From positions 6,659,501 to 6,723,500 of the forward strand of contig NZ_CP045293.1 in the NCBI RefSeq assembly GCF_009363075.1: a stretch of DNA of 64,000 nt. The letters are read 5' to 3'. A model generated the notes under the pieces. It saw only the letters and a list, made by a program, of their open reading frames with translations, did not search any database and was not told where the DNA came from. This document shows, in pieces, positions 25,260-33,647 of this stretch; position 1 is the stretch's first letter; the number at the start of each line of letters is the position of its first letter. Made by a program: the position numbers and the translations under genes. The DNA comes from Paenibacillus guangzhouensis (GTDB lineage: Bacteria > Bacillota > Bacilli > Paenibacillales > Paenibacillaceae).

Positions 25260-26752
25260 CAAGTGTTCTCCTCAGGTTGTGTGGGACCTTGCCGTTGTAG
25301 TTGAACCGGCACAGAACTCACTGGCCTTTTCTTCATGATCCATAACGGCGCTCTGATGAAAGTATCTTTCCAATCGACAAAACGAACAGGCGCGAGCGGA
25401 CTGCCGTAAGGTGTATCGAGCGATTTGAGCGTGATCAGATGGATGATCAATGTCATTAACCCAACAGCGATCCCAACGATCCCGAAGATGGAGGCGATGA
25501 TCATCATAGGGAATCGGAGGAAGCGAACCGCAGCCCCCATATCGTAATTCGGTAGAATGAAGGAGGCGATCGCTGTCGATGCGACGACAATGACCATGAT
25601 ATTGCTCACGATTCCAGCTTGCACGGCGGCTTGGCCAATGACAATCCCACCTACAATGCCTACCGTCTGTCCGATCGGTGCAGGCAATCGAATTCCTGCT
25701 TCACGCAGCATCTCGAGCGTAATCTCCATCAAAATCGCTTCGGCAAAAGGCGGAAAGGGTACGCGTTCTCTCGATTCACCAATTGAAATGATCAATTTGA
25801 TCGGGATGACGACATAGTTGTAAGAGATGAGCGCGATATAGATGGCTGGAAGGAAGAGGGCAATAAAAAAAGCAAAATAACGCGTGACGCGAATAAAAGA
25901 AGCGATAAGCCACCGTGTGCTGTAATCGTCAATACTCTGGAAGAAAGAGACGAAGGTTGTCGGACCGATTAACACATTCGGCGAGCCATCTACGATCATG
26001 ACAAAGCGTCCTTGCAAAAGTTGCGAGGCAGCAGAATCTGGCCGTTCTGTCGAAATGAACTGTGGGAATGGGGAAAAGGGGTTATCCTCGATGAACTCCC
26101 CAAGTTCTCCGGCATTAATAATCGCGTCCACATCAATCTTCCGGATCCGCTTCTCCAGCTCCTCTAATATTTTTGGTTGTGCAATATCCCCTAAGTACAT
26201 AAGCGATACCGTGGTATTCCCGCGAGCCCCGACAGTGATCTCCTTGATCTTCAGATCAACGGTTGGGATGTAACGGCGAATGAGCGCTATATTCTGACTC
26301 CCTGTCTCTACAAAGCCTTGATGAGCTCCCTTGAGGGATGCTTCGATCTGCGGATCCTCAATGGAACGCTGTGGCCAACCTTGTGTATCCAAGATGGATG
26401 CTTCCGTATGTCCATTGACGAATAACACGCTGTTGCCTCCGAGGATCGCTGCCGTCAATGCATCCCAAGTATTCTCCGAAATAAAATGGCTAATCGATAC
26501 CGTAGGGTTGATATTTAATTGGAACAGCAGGGGCTCAAGCACATTGTTGTTCACGGAATTCTTATCCGTAAGCCCGCCGAGGTAGACGAGTGCCGCGGCT
26601 TTGCGGGTCGATTGGATGGTGAACTCACGAATGACGAGATCAGGAAATCCCTCGAAAAGGGACGTAATCTGCATCAGATTGTCCGCTAAATTACTGCTAA
26701 TGGTGGGCAGCTGCTTGGCTTCTTGTAATTGTTGTTCCTCTTGTGATGACAT
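25259..26752 (-). CDS. germinant receptor A subunit, GerA family
   Basis: A 497-residue A subunit: a long soluble N-terminal domain (to about residue 280), then about five membrane helices, including FPPFAEAILMEITLEMLREA in which the family is most conserved. It forms the ion-conducting core of the germinant receptor in spores. AAGGA precedes ATG by 6 bases. A sigma-G-like promoter lies upstream, matching forespore expression of ger operons. Confidence 0.94.
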   Translation of the reverse strand: MSSQEEQQLQEAKQLPTISSNLADNLMQITSLFEGFPDLVIREFTIQSTRKAAALVYLGGLTDKNSVNNNVLEPLLFQLNINPTVSISHFISENTWDALTAAILGGNSVLFVNGHTEASILDTQGWPQRSIEDPQIEASLKGAHQGFVETGSQNIALIRRYIPTVDLKIKEITVGARGNTTVSLMYLGDIAQPKILEELEKRIRKIDVDAIINAGELGEFIEDNPFSPFPQFISTERPDSAASQLLQGRFVMIVDGSPNVLIGPTTFVSFFQSIDDYSTRWLIASFIRVTRYFAFFIALFLPAIYIALISYNYVVIPIKLIISIGESRERVPFPPFAEAILMEITLEMLREAGIRLPAPIGQTVGIVGGIVIGQAAVQAGIVSNIMVIVVASTAIASFILPNYDMGAAVRFLRFPMMIIASIFGIVGIAVGLMTLIIHLITLKSLDTPYGSPLAPVRFVDWKDTFIRAPLWIMKKRPVSSVPVQLQRQGPTQPEENT

Positions 26753-26785
26753 AGTGATCCTTCCTATATATCCATTTGGTGCACA

Positions 26786-26814
26786 TAGTATTTCCTGTAG
26801 GATTTACTTTATTC
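26786..26814 (-). promoter_or_regulatory. sigma-G-like promoter of the ger operon
   Basis: On the minus strand GAATA (26814-26810), a 17-base spacer and AATACTA (26792-26786), close to CATNHTA. The layout equals that of the SASP promoter at 3742. Confidence 0.6.
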
Positions 26815-26842
26815 TGGAATAAGAGGAAGCCCGCATACGCAC

Positions 26843-26878
26843 AAAAAAAAGCAGCCAATCCGAGAGGATTGACTGCTT
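26843..26878 (-). terminator. terminator of the NifU-like gene
   Basis: On the minus strand AAGCAGTCAATCC pairs with GGATTGGCTGCTT (one mismatch) around TCTC, followed by eight T. Confidence 0.85.
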
Positions 26879-26911
26879 CACATTCAGCTTACTGGGCTTG
26901 TCATCGTATTC

Positions 26912-27154
26912 TTAGAATACTTGGACAACTTCTTGAACGCCTTCAACTTCTTCCACCAAAGCGCGCTCAATCCCTGCTTTCAACGTAATTGTGGAACTTG
27001 GGCAGCTGCCGCAAGCACCCATCAATTTTAATTTTACGATACCGTCTTCCACATCAACGAGCTCAACGTCGCCGCCGTCACGTTGTAGGAAAGGACGAAG
27101 TTTATCTAGAACTTCTAGAACTTCATCATACATTTGAGTTGTATTTTCACTCAT
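26912..27154 (-). CDS. NifU C-terminal-like Fe-S scaffold (YutI type)
   Basis: An 80-residue single-domain NifU-like protein that assembles or carries Fe-S clusters. The CGSC motif in GACGSCPSS near residues 46-54 provides the cluster ligands, preceded by [15 protein letters not shown] chose ATG 27154 because AAAGGAG is 9 bases upstream; an earlier in-frame start at 27175 lacks that spacing. It is divergent from the yuzB gene. Confidence 0.93.
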   Translation of the reverse strand: MSENTTQMYDEVLEVLDKLRPFLQRDGGDVELVDVEDGIVKLKLMGACGSCPSSTITLKAGIERALVEEVEGVQEVVQVF

Positions 27155-27247
27155 TTGCTTCAACTCCTTTCTCACCTTATTATAGTATAAAGATGTTTAA
27201 ATTAAAATGGCTCAAAGAAACGACTTCAGTAAAAGCGGGTGAATCAC

Positions 27248-27496
27248 ATGCGACCGATAATCGAGTTCTGCGTTAGTAATATGCACCACGGGACAGACCG
27301 GGTGATGAAGAAGCTGCAGCAGAATCCAGCCTATGATGTCATCGAATATGGCTGCCTAGGGAATTGCGGTGAATGCTACCTCTTCCCATTCGCCTATGTG
27401 AACGGCGACATTGTAGCAGCAGCGACCATCGATGAGTTAGAAGACAAAATAATACAAGAGATTCGCGCCGTCGAAGCCTTAGAGAGCAGCGGCTAG
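27248..27496 (+). CDS. yuzB: YuzB family protein (DUF1450)
   Basis: An 82-residue protein with the family start RPIIEFCVSNMHHGTD and the Cys cluster YGCLGNCGEC (about 37-46), which suggests metal or Fe-S binding. GGGTGA lies 5 bases before ATG 27248; a GTG at 27239 is an alternative. It lies between NifU-like and YutJ-like genes as in the B. subtilis yut region. Its function is not established. Confidence 0.85.
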   Translation: MRPIIEFCVSNMHHGTDRVMKKLQQNPAYDVIEYGCLGNCGECYLFPFAYVNGDIVAAATIDELEDKIIQEIRAVEALESSG

Positions 27497-27498
27497 GA

Positions 27499-28560
27499 TC
27501 AACCGAAATGATGCTTGGATCTCCACAGGACGCCCATCTTCAAGACACGCGGGACGCGTCCCATCATCGTTCGATTCCCTAATAATCCGAATCCGCTCTT
27601 CTTCCCTAAGGAACCAAGCACGCCTTTAAGTTTGATTTTACCCAGCTTCGGCTCTTCGCCCTTCCATGACGCTTGTATGACATCTGCAACTTGTTCTCCT
27701 TGTGCTCCGGCTGCTTGCGCGCTTGGAGAGAAGGAGAGGGAAGCGCAGTCCCCTACCACGAAGACGTCCTCATGGCCTGGAATTTGATAATGGAGGTTAA
27801 GCAGTACACGCCCTTGTGGATCCTTTGGAACGTCAAGATCCTGAACTGGTTTGACAGGTTGAATGCCTGCGGTCCATACCGTTACGTCGCTATAGATAAC
27901 CCCATTCTGATGGATAATGCCGCCTTGCTCTAATTGTGTCGTTGAAATGTGAGAGCTTAAGTCCACATGATGCTCGTGGAACCATTCGGAGACGAACGCA
28001 GACAGCTTCTCTGGAAAAGCCGAGAGAACGCGTGGTCCACGGTCAATGATCCGAATGTTCAAGTCGGGCCGACTCTCACGGAGCTCTGCTGCGACTTCGA
28101 CACCACTTAGGCCGCCGCCCATAATATTGACTTGGCCGTAGGGCTTCACATCATTCAGCGCTTGATAGGTGCGTCGTGTTCGTGATAAGGATTGAATGCT
28201 CTCTGCATATTGTTCTGCGCCGAGAATACCATGAAATTTATCTGTACATCCCAGTGCAATCACAAGTTGATCATAAGGAATAACTTCTTCTGCATTTAAG
28301 TAGACATGTTTGGCCTGCAAATCGATACGTGTAATGTCTCCGTATTTCAGTTCAATTCGCGGGTCTGTCGGAAAGGCAACGCGGATTTGAAGATCAGATG
28401 CTGTACCAGCTGCTAGTGCATAATATTCCGTCTTAAGTCCTTGATATGGCTGGCGATCAATTAACATCACCGATGTATCTACCGGGATTTCTCCTTCTAA
28501 TAATCTATTCGCAACTGCAAGTCCACCATAGCCTCCGCCCAGGATGACCAATTTTTTCAT
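27499..28560 (-). CDS. FAD-dependent NADH dehydrogenase-like protein (YutJ type)
   Basis: A 353-residue two-dinucleotide-binding flavoprotein of the type II NADH dehydrogenase superfamily. The FAD loop is LGGGYGGLA near residue 6, the NAD(P) loop is IMGGGLSGVE near residue 150, and the second FAD contact is FVVGDCAS near residue 265. I chose ATG 28560, preceded by GGGGAGAG. It ends 3 bases from the convergent yuzB gene. It may be a respiratory or redox dehydrogenase; its acceptor is unknown. Confidence 0.85.
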   Translation of the reverse strand: MKKLVILGGGYGGLAVANRLLEGEIPVDTSVMLIDRQPYQGLKTEYYALAAGTASDLQIRVAFPTDPRIELKYGDITRIDLQAKHVYLNAEEVIPYDQLVIALGCTDKFHGILGAEQYAESIQSLSRTRRTYQALNDVKPYGQVNIMGGGLSGVEVAAELRESRPDLNIRIIDRGPRVLSAFPEKLSAFVSEWFHEHHVDLSSHISTTQLEQGGIIHQNGVIYSDVTVWTAGIQPVKPVQDLDVPKDPQGRVLLNLHYQIPGHEDVFVVGDCASLSFSPSAQAAGAQGEQVADVIQASWKGEEPKLGKIKLKGVLGSLGKKSGFGLLGNRTMMGRVPRVLKMGVLWRSKHHFG

Positions 28561-28617
28561 GTGTAGCTCTCTCCCCGTATGCCTCGAATAATTGTGCTTC
28601 ATTCAAAGATGATTCAA

Positions 28618-29727
28618 TTATGATTCATAGACCTTCACTTCGTTATAGAAAGTATCGCGTTCTACAGGAATTCGTCCCGCGCCTTTAATGAGCCAGATTA
28701 GCTCTGCACGAGTTAAGCCTTCAGGTGTTAGAGCGCCCGCAGCATGGCTGATTCGCTCCTTCACGATGGTTCCGTGCGCATCGGATGCGCCGAAGGTTAA
28801 TGCCATTTGTGTTAATTGTGTCCCAATATTAATAAAATAAGCTTTGATATGCTGAATATTGTCGAGCATCAAGCGGCTGATCGCGATGGTCTTAAGGTCT
28901 TCGTAAGCCGAGTTGCGGCGGCGAATATCAGCGGATTTGCTCTTCGGCTGCATGGACAATGGAATGAATACCATGAAACCATTCGTCTCATCTTGGAGCT
29001 CGCGAATTTGCAGCATATGGCGAATGCGATCTTCATGGCTCTCAATCGAACCATAGAGCATGGTTGTATGTGTGCGCAAACCAAGCTCATGAGCAACACG
29101 GTGTACTTCGAGATAACGATCCACATTCGCTTTATCTACATGCATTTTCTCACGATATTGATCGGATAGAATTTCAGCACCGCCCCCAGTTAGGGTCTTA
29201 AGTCCAGCTTTCATCAGTTCTTGAAGGACTTCGGCAATACTCAATCCACTAATCCGTGTGAAGAAATCAATTTCAGCGGCGGTGTAGGCCTTTAAGGTAA
29301 TATCTGGATATTTCTCATGCAATGCACGAAGGGAATCTACGTAATATTGGAATGGAACATGCTGGTTATGTCCACCTACGATATGAAATTCACGCACACC
29401 TGGATTGATATGCTGTTCGACAAATTCGATCATTTCTGCGCCAGAGAGGGTATAGGCTCCTTCGTCGCCTTCATCCTTACGGAAGTTACAGAACGCACAG
29501 CGAGATTCACAGACGTTCGTGAAATAGAGGCTCATGTTCTCAATGAAATAGACTTTCTTCCCATTCTTCTTGAGGTTAACCTCATTCGCTAATTGACCGA
29601 TGGTTAATATGTCGTCGCTTTGGTACAGATAGACGCCGTCTTCAAGGGTAAGACGTTCTCCTCGCTGTACTTTTTCGATGATTTCTGCCATCCGAGAGTC
29701 CGTGTGGCTTGTCACAAGTGTTGTCAT
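28618..29727 (-). CDS. mqnE: aminofutalosine synthase (radical SAM)
   Basis: A 369-residue radical SAM enzyme of the futalosine pathway to menaquinone. The Fe-S motif is CESRCAFC (Cx3Cx2C) near residue 72. The C-terminal HAAGALTPEGLTRAEL segment and lack of MqnC-type features favour MqnE, which joins an S-adenosylmethionine-derived radical to the chorismate-derived enol ether. GGAGGA is 11 bases before ATG. No other mqn gene is in the window, so pathway completeness cannot be judged. Confidence 0.88.
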   Translation of the reverse strand: MTTLVTSHTDSRMAEIIEKVQRGERLTLEDGVYLYQSDDILTIGQLANEVNLKKNGKKVYFIENMSLYFTNVCESRCAFCNFRKDEGDEGAYTLSGAEMIEFVEQHINPGVREFHIVGGHNQHVPFQYYVDSLRALHEKYPDITLKAYTAAEIDFFTRISGLSIAEVLQELMKAGLKTLTGGGAEILSDQYREKMHVDKANVDRYLEVHRVAHELGLRTHTTMLYGSIESHEDRIRHMLQIRELQDETNGFMVFIPLSMQPKSKSADIRRRNSAYEDLKTIAISRLMLDNIQHIKAYFINIGTQLTQMALTFGASDAHGTIVKERISHAAGALTPEGLTRAELIWLIKGAGRIPVERDTFYNEVKVYES

Positions 29728-29956
29728 GTCAGGCTCGTTCCTCCTTTGTAATTAGAGTTCCATTCGGGAACGCTTCATATTGCTTATTTGTATGTGAAAT
29801 TTCTTACAAGATAAAACGATGAATAACAAAAAACTCATGAAAAAATGACCAATCAAACTCGGTCGTATCCCCATTATAAACCTCGTTGTGATGAGGAGCA
29901 ATAGAATGTGACAAAAAAGGTAAACCTTTTGTTTCCACCGAGCTAGGTTCTTACAC

Positions 29957-29986
29957 TTGTGACAAAATACATCGTTCATGTATACT
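29957..29986 (+). promoter_or_regulatory. promoter of the A-type Fe-S carrier gene
   Basis: TTGTGA (29957-29962), an 18-base spacer and TATACT (29981-29986). Confidence 0.6.
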
Positions 29987-30016
29987 GAAGATATAGTAAC
30001 AGAAGGAGGGATTCAG

Positions 30017-30376
30017 ATGATCAATATTACAGATGCAGCGATTGCTAAGATACAAGAAATGCTCGCCCAAGAGGAAATTCCAAACATGTTCTTGCGTTTA
30101 GGAGTTCAAGCCGGCGGATGCAGCGGGTTTCAATACGGCATGGGATTCGATGATGAGCAGCATTTCAATGATAAAGTATTTGATGTGAAAGGCCTTAAGG
30201 TTGTCGTTGAAGAAGACAGCATTAAATATTTGAATGGGCTTATTATTGACTTCAAAGAATCCGGTATGTCGGGTGGATTCACGATCGACAACCCAAATGC
30301 AAGCGCAACTTGCGGATGCGGTTCGTCTTTCCGAACGGCGACAGATGCAGGCACGCCTGCGCCAGAGCAATGCTAA
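30017..30376 (+). CDS. A-type iron-sulfur cluster carrier (HesB/IscA/ErpA, YutM type)
   Basis: A 119-residue Fe-S carrier. The three family Cys are in GGCSGFQY near residue 35 and CGCGSSF near residue 99; another Cys ends the protein. It transfers clusters to apo-proteins. ATG 30017 has AAGGAGGG 6 bases upstream. Its neighbourhood (NifU-like, Ndh, YumC) matches the B. subtilis yutM region. It has its own promoter and terminator. Confidence 0.93.
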   Translation: MINITDAAIAKIQEMLAQEEIPNMFLRLGVQAGGCSGFQYGMGFDDEQHFNDKVFDVKGLKVVVEEDSIKYLNGLIIDFKESGMSGGFTIDNPNASATCGCGSSFRTATDAGTPAPEQC

Positions 30377-30407
30377 TTCACGAATGGCGCTGCCATTAGA
30401 AATGCTA

Positions 30408-30440
30408 AACCCCCTGGAGGAAGAATCCAGGGGGTTTTTT
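30408..30440 (+). terminator. intrinsic terminator
   Basis: AACCCCCTGGA pairs perfectly with TCCAGGGGGTT around GGAAGAA, followed by six T. Confidence 0.9.
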
Positions 30441-30462
30441 GGCGTATATGTACGCGAATGGT

Positions 30463-30663
30463 CTACAAGAACTTTAGATTGAGCATGACCGCGATCATCC
30501 CTGTTGCGATGATGGAGAAGGCAACAAAGGCACTGCCGATCCCGCGCTTGCGATCAATGAACATTTTGATCCCGACGACGAAGATGCAGAGGGTCACGAG
30601 GACAAGAATAACAGCCATCGCATAATAGCTGAGGGTATATAAATTCTGAACGAGTTGTTCCAA
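30463..30663 (-). CDS. small two-helix membrane protein
   Basis: A 66-residue protein starting at TTG 30663, with AGGAGGA 8 bases upstream. Two hydrophobic segments (about residues 13-34 and 43-62) are joined by the basic loop FIDRKRG, which places the loop inside under the positive-inside rule. I recognise no family. It is convergent with the A-type carrier gene. Confidence 0.7.
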   Translation of the reverse strand: MEQLVQNLYTLSYYAMAVILVLVTLCIFVVGIKMFIDRKRGIGSAFVAFSIIATGMIAVMLNLKFL

Positions 30664-30826
30664 AGGAAGGCTCCTCCTTGCTTCAATTTGGTTGTTATCT
30701 TTCTATAATATATCGAATTCTTACAATTATCTATCCAAATTCAGGCATTTACCGGGGACAATGATACAGGAGGTTCTCCCTCTACTTGAGTATGTATAAG
30801 TATACTCTTAGAAAGGGGATGGCGGA

Positions 30827-31489
30827 ATGGCTGGAAGACAACTGGCTAACAAATGGGTTAAGACCGCAGTATTACTGTCCAACGATAAAATCGTAGCCCA
30901 CATTCCTCAGACCAAGAAATATAATGCTGCAAACCTACACTCCATGTTGTCCACATATGGTATGGTCGTAATTAAACCGGTTGTTGGTGGCGGAGGTTAT
31001 GGCGTCATCAAGGTAACCAAGGAAGGGGAGACCTATTCCTATACAGCCATGGCGAAGCACCGGTCGTTCGGGAGTTTCGATAGTTTGTTTCGCTCCCTCA
31101 GCACTGTGAAGAAAAGACGCAGTTATATTATTCAACGTGGAATTCATTTGGCTCGAATAGATGGCCGACCGATCGATTATCGTGTCAAAGTCGTGAAGGT
31201 TGGTGCGTATTGGGAAATTCGTGCGATGGTCGGCCGATTGGCGCGGCGAGGGTTGTTCGTGACGAATTTGTGCAAAGGCGGGGCTAAGTTGTCAGCGTCT
31301 CAAGGAATTAGAAGATCATTTTCAGCGGGACAGGTAGCATCGAAGAAAAGTGAAATGCGCAGTTTGACGGTGTTGTCTACGACGATATTGGAGCGAAGAT
31401 TTCCGGGAATAGGGCAGCTTGGATTTGACTATGGTATCGACACGAGTGGGAAGATTTGGATTTTTGAGGTGAATACTCGTCCGCAATAG
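30827..31489 (+). CDS. YheC/YheD family ATP-grasp protein
   Basis: A 220-residue protein of the endospore-coat-associated YheC/D family with an ATP-grasp fold. The glycine-rich KPVVGGGGYGV (about 45-55) binds ATP, and the closing FEVNTRPQ contains the Mg2+-binding Glu and Asn. It lacks the N-terminal domain of full-length YheC/D and stops right after the catalytic motif, so it is a short form. AAAGGGG is 8 bases before ATG. The substrate is unknown. Confidence 0.8.
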   Translation: MAGRQLANKWVKTAVLLSNDKIVAHIPQTKKYNAANLHSMLSTYGMVVIKPVVGGGGYGVIKVTKEGETYSYTAMAKHRSFGSFDSLFRSLSTVKKRRSYIIQRGIHLARIDGRPIDYRVKVVKVGAYWEIRAMVGRLARRGLFVTNLCKGGAKLSASQGIRRSFSAGQVASKKSEMRSLTVLSTTILERRFPGIGQLGFDYGIDTSGKIWIFEVNTRPQ

Positions 31490-31599
31490 AGAGGGGAAGA
31501 TTCATCTTTTCTCTTTCTATTTCTATTTTATGATAGTTTTGATTTTTGGTGATAGGCAATGTAATAGAATTTTTTTATACAGCATTCCGGTTATTAGCC

Positions 31600-31699
31600 T
31601 GTGAATAACTATTATCCACATGTTATAGGGCGTAATCACGCTTAATTTGGGAGTTATTAACAATTAAATCACAGGATTTCCACAGCAAGTTGTGGATAA
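31600..31699. promoter_or_regulatory. cluster of DnaA boxes upstream of sda
   Basis: TTATCCACA lies on the plus strand at 31612-31620 and on the minus strand at 31691-31699, both perfect. A one-mismatch minus-strand box TTATTCACA is at 31600-31608. The 31691 box ends 9 bases before the sda -35 hexamer. In B. subtilis DnaA controls sda directly through similar boxes. Confidence 0.75.
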
Positions 31700-31708
31700 C
31701 CGGAACGC

Positions 31709-31737
31709 TTGTTCTGTTTGAGGGGGCGTGATATAGT
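31709..31737 (+). promoter_or_regulatory. promoter of sda
   Basis: TTGTTC at 31709-31714, a 17-base spacer and TATAGT at 31732-31737. Confidence 0.65.
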
Positions 31738-31779
31738 AAAATTCAAGTACAGGAAATAAAAGGGAAGGAAGTATGTGTG

Positions 31780-31905
31780 ATGTCTATTCTATCCGATGAG
31801 CTATTGGTAGAATCGTATTATAAGGCGATAGAGTTGAAGTTAGAGGGAGAGTTTATCCGTCTGCTCTTAGCCGAGATACGATTGCGTCAGCTTCCGCTGC
31901 TGTAA
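31780..31905 (+). CDS. sda: sporulation checkpoint inhibitor Sda
   Basis: A 41-residue helical-hairpin protein that blocks the sporulation histidine kinase (KinA in B. subtilis) when replication is initiating or stalled. The sequence MSILSDELLVESYYKAIELK closely matches the Sda start, and the second helix FIRLLLAEIRLRQL follows. AAGGAAG is 8 bases before ATG. DnaA boxes lie directly upstream, as expected for a replication-initiation checkpoint. Confidence 0.88.
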   Translation: MSILSDELLVESYYKAIELKLEGEFIRLLLAEIRLRQLPLL

Positions 31906-31915
31906 TTTTTACCTT

Positions 31916-32185
31916 TTATTCACCCAATGAAGGTCCCCATTCGATCACTTGGAGCGGGGATGATCGCTGACAAGCTTCACAGTAGAGAAGATGTGTACAG
32001 ACCGGTGCACCTTGTTCATTGTGATTCATCGAGGAGAGCTCTGCATAGGTGGTATAATCTGCATATGGGCTATAGGGTCCCTCGTAATCCTCTAATTTGC
32101 CGTAGTCTGACGCGAGCTGGTGACAAGCTGGACAAGTCACATGGGGAGCGATGAAACCGTTACATAGCGGGCAGCGATAAGACAA
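31916..32185 (-). CDS. small zinc-ribbon protein
   Basis: An 89-residue protein with CPLC (5-8), CPAC (18-21) and a later CEAC, giving three CxxC knuckles that probably bind one or two Zn2+. Between them is an acidic, Tyr-rich linker. It starts at TTG 32185 with AAGGAGG 6 bases upstream. The start region is covered by an 11-bp hairpin (see 32184-32230). I do not recognise a named family. It lies downstream of yumC. Confidence 0.65.
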   Translation of the reverse strand: MSYRCPLCNGFIAPHVTCPACHQLASDYGKLEDYEGPYSPYADYTTYAELSSMNHNEQGAPVCTHLLYCEACQRSSPLQVIEWGPSLGE

Positions 32186-32230
32186 GGGTATCCTCCTTTC
32201 AGATTTAAGTTCTGAGCGTAGGATACCCTT
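32184..32230 (-). promoter_or_regulatory. hairpin over the start region of the zinc-ribbon gene
   Basis: On the minus strand AAGGGTATCCT (32230-32220) pairs perfectly with AGGATACCCTT (32194-32184). The latter includes the end of the ribosome site and two bases of the TTG start. Inside the 25-base loop TCAGA and TCTGA can pair. No T-run follows, so translation control is more likely than termination. Confidence 0.55.
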
Positions 32231-32261
32231 TATTGTTCTAACATATAATAAGAAACGTGGA

Positions 32262-33266
32262 CTATACCTTCATGCTGCTGCTGTGGCCTGGGGACAGCTT
32301 CGCGCTAGGATCAACATAGACCTTCGCATTATTGATCGCCGTTGGCGCCTCACCAAAACCAACTGCAATCAGTTTCAATTTACCAGGGTATGTCGTGATA
32401 TCGCCTGCAGCGAAAATACCTGGGATATTCGTCTCCATCCGTGTGTCAACAACGATCGAGCCGCCTTCAATGTTAATGCCCCAATCTGCAATGGGACCGA
32501 GTGAAGAGACAAAACCGAAAGTAACGATAACTGCATCGACGTCGATTTTCGTCTGTTCTTTGGATTTCACGTCTTGGATCGTAACTTGCTCGATAAGATC
32601 TTCACCGTGTAGGCTAATGATCTCTGTAGGTGTAATGACTTTGACTTTCGAAGCCATAAGACGCTCAACACTATGCTCGTGTGCACGGAACTTATCACGG
32701 CGATGGATAAGCGTAACTTCTTCAGCGATTGGCTCAAGCATAAGCGCCCAGTCAAGAGCAGAGTCGCCGCCGCCGCTGATCAATACTTTTTTACCTGCAT
32801 ATTGCTGTAGGTCGCTAACGAAGTACTTTAAGTTCTTCTTCTCGTACTGAGCAGCTTCAGGGAGTTCAAGACGGCGTGGTTCAAATGCGCCAACACCTGC
32901 GGTAATAATAATTGCTTTGGCATAATGAACGCCTTTATCTGTAGTGACTTCGAAGAGGCGCTCGTCTTTCTTCACGACATCGATAACTTTCTCTTCGAGT
33001 CGTACATCTGTCTGGAACATTTCCATCTGTTTGCTCAAGTTGTCGACGAGCTCTTGTGCAGTAACCTTCGGGAAGCCAGCGACATCATAAATGTATTTTT
33101 CAGGATATAATGCTGCCAATTGTCCGCCTAATTGTGGCATACTCTCGATCAATTTAACGGACGCTTGACGCATACCACCGTAAAATGCTGCAAACATACC
33201 GGCAGGTCCGCCACCGATGATCAGGATATCAGCGGGCTCTTGAGTCGTTAGATTTTGTTGGTCCAC
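32262..33266 (-). CDS. ferredoxin/flavodoxin-NADP+ reductase (YumC type)
   Basis: A 334-residue homodimer-type FNR with a thioredoxin-reductase-like fold. The FAD loop is IIGGGPAGM near residue 17, the NADPH loop is [12 protein letters not shown] near residue 160, and [10 protein letters not shown] is near residue 283. No CxxC redox motif is present, which separates it from thioredoxin reductase. I chose GTG 33266, with GGAGGT 6 bases upstream. It is divergent from ndh. Confidence 0.92.
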   Translation of the reverse strand: MDQQNLTTQEPADILIIGGGPAGMFAAFYGGMRQASVKLIESMPQLGGQLAALYPEKYIYDVAGFPKVTAQELVDNLSKQMEMFQTDVRLEEKVIDVVKKDERLFEVTTDKGVHYAKAIIITAGVGAFEPRRLELPEAAQYEKKNLKYFVSDLQQYAGKKVLISGGGDSALDWALMLEPIAEEVTLIHRRDKFRAHEHSVERLMASKVKVITPTEIISLHGEDLIEQVTIQDVKSKEQTKIDVDAVIVTFGFVSSLGPIADWGINIEGGSIVVDTRMETNIPGIFAAGDITTYPGKLKLIAVGFGEAPTAINNAKVYVDPSAKLSPGHSSSMKV

Positions 33267-33647
33267 AGGGGCACCTCCGAAATTCAATATTATTTAATAT
33301 ACATCCTTATTTATTATAAGCTTCTCGGCAAGGGAATGAAACCTATTTTCATTTTTGATGCAACAAATAAAGTTAATCGGGATGCAAAGAAAATAAAATA
33401 AAAAATGTCGAATCTTTTTTGAATAAATGCTTGCTATTCTTGAGAAAAATCAGTATGATTTCATTTGGGTTAATAAACCAGTTGTCGAATCGTGCACAAT
33501 TCTGCTACAGTTTGTTCATGAAATGTTCATCGAATTTCACATAGAGCATGTCTAATCACCATTTTTTTATTTTGTAAGTGTAATTTTTCACATATTGAAG
33601 TTTTATACTATATAATAAATCACAAGAAGGATTGGAAGGGATCAACC
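33267..33647. promoter_or_regulatory. 381-bp divergent promoter region yumC / ndh
   Basis: AT-rich region. For yumC a minus-strand TATAAT (33318-33313) has a weak TTTCAT 17 bases upstream. For ndh, TTCACA (33587-33592) is 18 bases before TATAAT (33611-33616). A half-like TTTTCACA overlaps the ndh -35 but does not make a full Rex operator. I see no ORF or strong hairpin. Confidence 0.5.

Noticed and set aside
31600-31740. Chromosomal origin suggested by DnaA boxes
   Set aside because: No dnaA, dnaN or DUE-like AT-rich unwinding region is nearby. The boxes sit at the sda promoter, where DnaA control is known.
33577-33593. Rex operator upstream of ndh
   Set aside because: Only one half-site (TTTTCACA) is convincing; the other arm does not match TTGTGA.
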